Assembly: GCA_017501025.1 (NCBI GenBank)
Contig: JAFVXS010000068.1
Location: 1-5,574 of the forward strand
DNA: 5,574 nt
Direction: 5' to 3'
Source of the DNA: Alistipes sp.
GTDB taxonomy: Bacteria; Bacteroidota; Bacteroidia; Bacteroidales; Rikenellaceae
Positions 4,511 to 5,574 of the stretch are shown here, in pieces; position 1 is the first letter of the stretch, and the number at the start of each line of letters is the position of its first letter. A program made the position numbers and the translations under genes. The notes beneath the pieces were generated by a model, which saw only the letters and a program-made list of their open reading frames with translations, did no database searches and was not told the DNA's origin.

Positions 4511-5574
4511 ATGAGAGAAACTAACGAAACTTTACGAGATGTCGTAATTCGTTTTTCGGGAGATTCGGGCGACGGTATGCAACTTACGGGAACGCTCTTT
4601 TCCGATACGTTGGCATTGGGCGGAAACTCGATTTCGACCTTTCCGGACTATCCTGCCGAGATACGTGCTCCACAAGGAACCGTAGCGGGTGTTTCGGGAT
4701 TTCAGGTACACTTTGGCTCCCACAGAGTGGCTACGCCCGGTGATCGGTGCGATGTGTTGGTAGCGATGAATCCTGCTGCTCTGCGTGCAAATGTCCGTTT
4801 TTTGAAACCCGATGCAACGATTATCTTCGACGGCGATTCGCTTACGGCAGACTCTCTTGCGAAGGCGGGCTTTTCGACCGACTCGCCATTCGAAGAGTTG
4901 GGGTTGGATGGCTACAACAATGTAACGGTGCGTATCTCGTCGATGACTCGCGAGGCTTTGGTCGATTCGCCACTCGATCAGAAGGCAAAGACCAAGTGTA
5001 AAAATATGTTTGCGTTGGGCATCTGTCTCTATATTACGGAGCGTTCCACAGCTCACGCACACGACTATATAAATGCAAAATTTGGGCATAAAAATCCAGA
5101 TGTTGCTACGGCAAACAATCTTGTAATTGAGGCGGGTTACAACTTTGCGGCAAACAACCATCTCAATACAACACGTTTTGCGGTTGAGCCTGCCGGTTTG
5201 CCTGCGGGTCGCTACCGTACAATTAACGGAAATGTCGCTACGGCGTGGGGTCTGATGGCCGCTGCCGAGCGTTCGGAACGACAACTCTTCTGTGGCTCCT
5301 ATCCAATCACACCCGCAACGGTTATTTTGGAGGAGTTGGCAAAACATAAAGCTTTGGGCGTCAAGACCGTACAGGCAGAGGATGAGATTGCCGGTATCTG
5401 TACCGCTATCGGAGCATCGTATGCCGGAGCATTGGCTGTCACGACCACATCGGGTCCCGGACTTTCGCTCAAAAGCGAGGCTTTGGGTCTGGCGGTTATG
5501 GCGGAGTTGCCACTTGTGGTGGTTGATGTTCAGCGAGGCGGCCCATCTACGGGACTGCCGACCAAGACCGAGCA
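4511..5574 (+). CDS. korA: 2-oxoglutarate:ferredoxin oxidoreductase, alpha subunit with fused gamma domain (cut by right window edge)
   Basis: The frame opens at ATG 4511 and remains open for 354 codons to the window end; the family is usually about 600-620 residues, so roughly the first 60% is present. Residues 10-190 are the gamma domain (RFSGDSGDGMQLTG near the start; PDYPAEIRAPQGT at 45-57). From about 235 comes the alpha domain, which helps bind thiamine diphosphate: YPITPAT at 264-270, QAEDEIAG at 288-295, TTSGPGLSL at 312-320 and VDVQRGGPSTGLPTKTE at the edge. With the beta subunit (KorB, expected downstream) it interconverts 2-oxoglutarate plus CoA with succinyl-CoA, CO2 and reduced ferredoxin, in the anaerobic branch of the TCA cycle. 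A related 2-oxoacid such as a branched-chain keto acid cannot be excluded from this subunit alone. No promoter-like element is seen in the 30-bp gap before it, so it is probably cotranscribed with the TonB-like gene. No Shine-Dalgarno; the start agrees with the family N-terminus. Confidence 0.92.
   Translation, partial: MRETNETLRDVVIRFSGDSGDGMQLTGTLFSDTLALGGNSISTFPDYPAEIRAPQGTVAGVSGFQVHFGSHRVATPGDRCDVLVAMNPAALRANVRFLKPDATIIFDGDSLTADSLAKAGFSTDSPFEELGLDGYNNVTVRISSMTREALVDSPLDQKAKTKCKNMFALGICLYITERSTAHAHDYINAKFGHKNPDVATANNLVIEAGYNFAANNHLNTTRFAVEPAGLPAGRYRTINGNVATAWGLMAAAERSERQLFCGSYPITPATVILEELAKHKALGVKTVQAEDEIAGICTAIGASYAGALAVTTTSGPGLSLKSEALGLAVMAELPLVVVDVQRGGPSTGLPTKTE

Noticed and set aside
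4532..5347. 271-codon minus-strand frame antisense to korA
   Set aside because: The opposite strand encodes an unmistakable KorA with conserved motifs; this frame has no family features and is a shadow.

Overview
This window comes from a Gram-negative member of the Bacteroidota, most likely a gut-type Bacteroidales; Rikenellaceae/Alistipes-like is a guess from base composition and protein style. The evidence is the fused LpxC-FabZ enzyme, the fused gamma+alpha subunit of 2-oxoglutarate:ferredoxin oxidoreductase, the absence of Shine-Dalgarno sequences before the starts, and TAnnTTTG -7 promoter elements, which are the Bacteroidota housekeeping sigma signature.

Layout: (1) 1-312, minus strand: the first 104 codons of an OmpP1/FadL-type outer-membrane protein that runs off the left edge. 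(2) 313-960: a 648-bp divergent intergenic region. It holds a set of TAGGG motifs spaced about two helical turns apart upstream of fadL, and then an unusual G-rich, C-poor 11-bp degenerate tandem repeat (best at 572-670, with a second near-perfect block at 754-781). (3) 961-1179, plus: a 72-residue one-helix membrane protein of unknown function behind a perfect TACCTTTG element. (4) 1180-1268: convergent spacer with a C9 run and a strong hairpin terminator. (5) 1269-3497, minus: the lipid A operon lpxC/fabZ then lpxA. (6) 3498-3640: a 143-bp divergent promoter region in which two consensus -7 elements face away from each other only 21 bp apart, so the two promoters should overlap. (7) 3641-4480, plus: a TonB-like single-pass envelope protein. 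(8) 4511 to the right edge, plus: korA, the alpha subunit of 2-oxoglutarate:ferredoxin oxidoreductase, incomplete, 30 bp behind the TonB-like gene and probably cotranscribed.

How the genes fit together: LpxA and LpxC carry out the first two steps of lipid A synthesis, and FabZ dehydrates the same 3-hydroxyacyl-ACP pool that LpxA uses, so the minus-strand operon sits at the branch between lipopolysaccharide and membrane phospholipid. The FadL-like and TonB-like proteins are also envelope proteins. KorA belongs to anaerobic central metabolism. I see no defence system, CRISPR array, mobile element, tRNA or rRNA. The coding content is ordinary; the most unusual material is the non-coding 11-bp repeat array at 572 to about 850 and the interleaved divergent promoters at 3582-3618.
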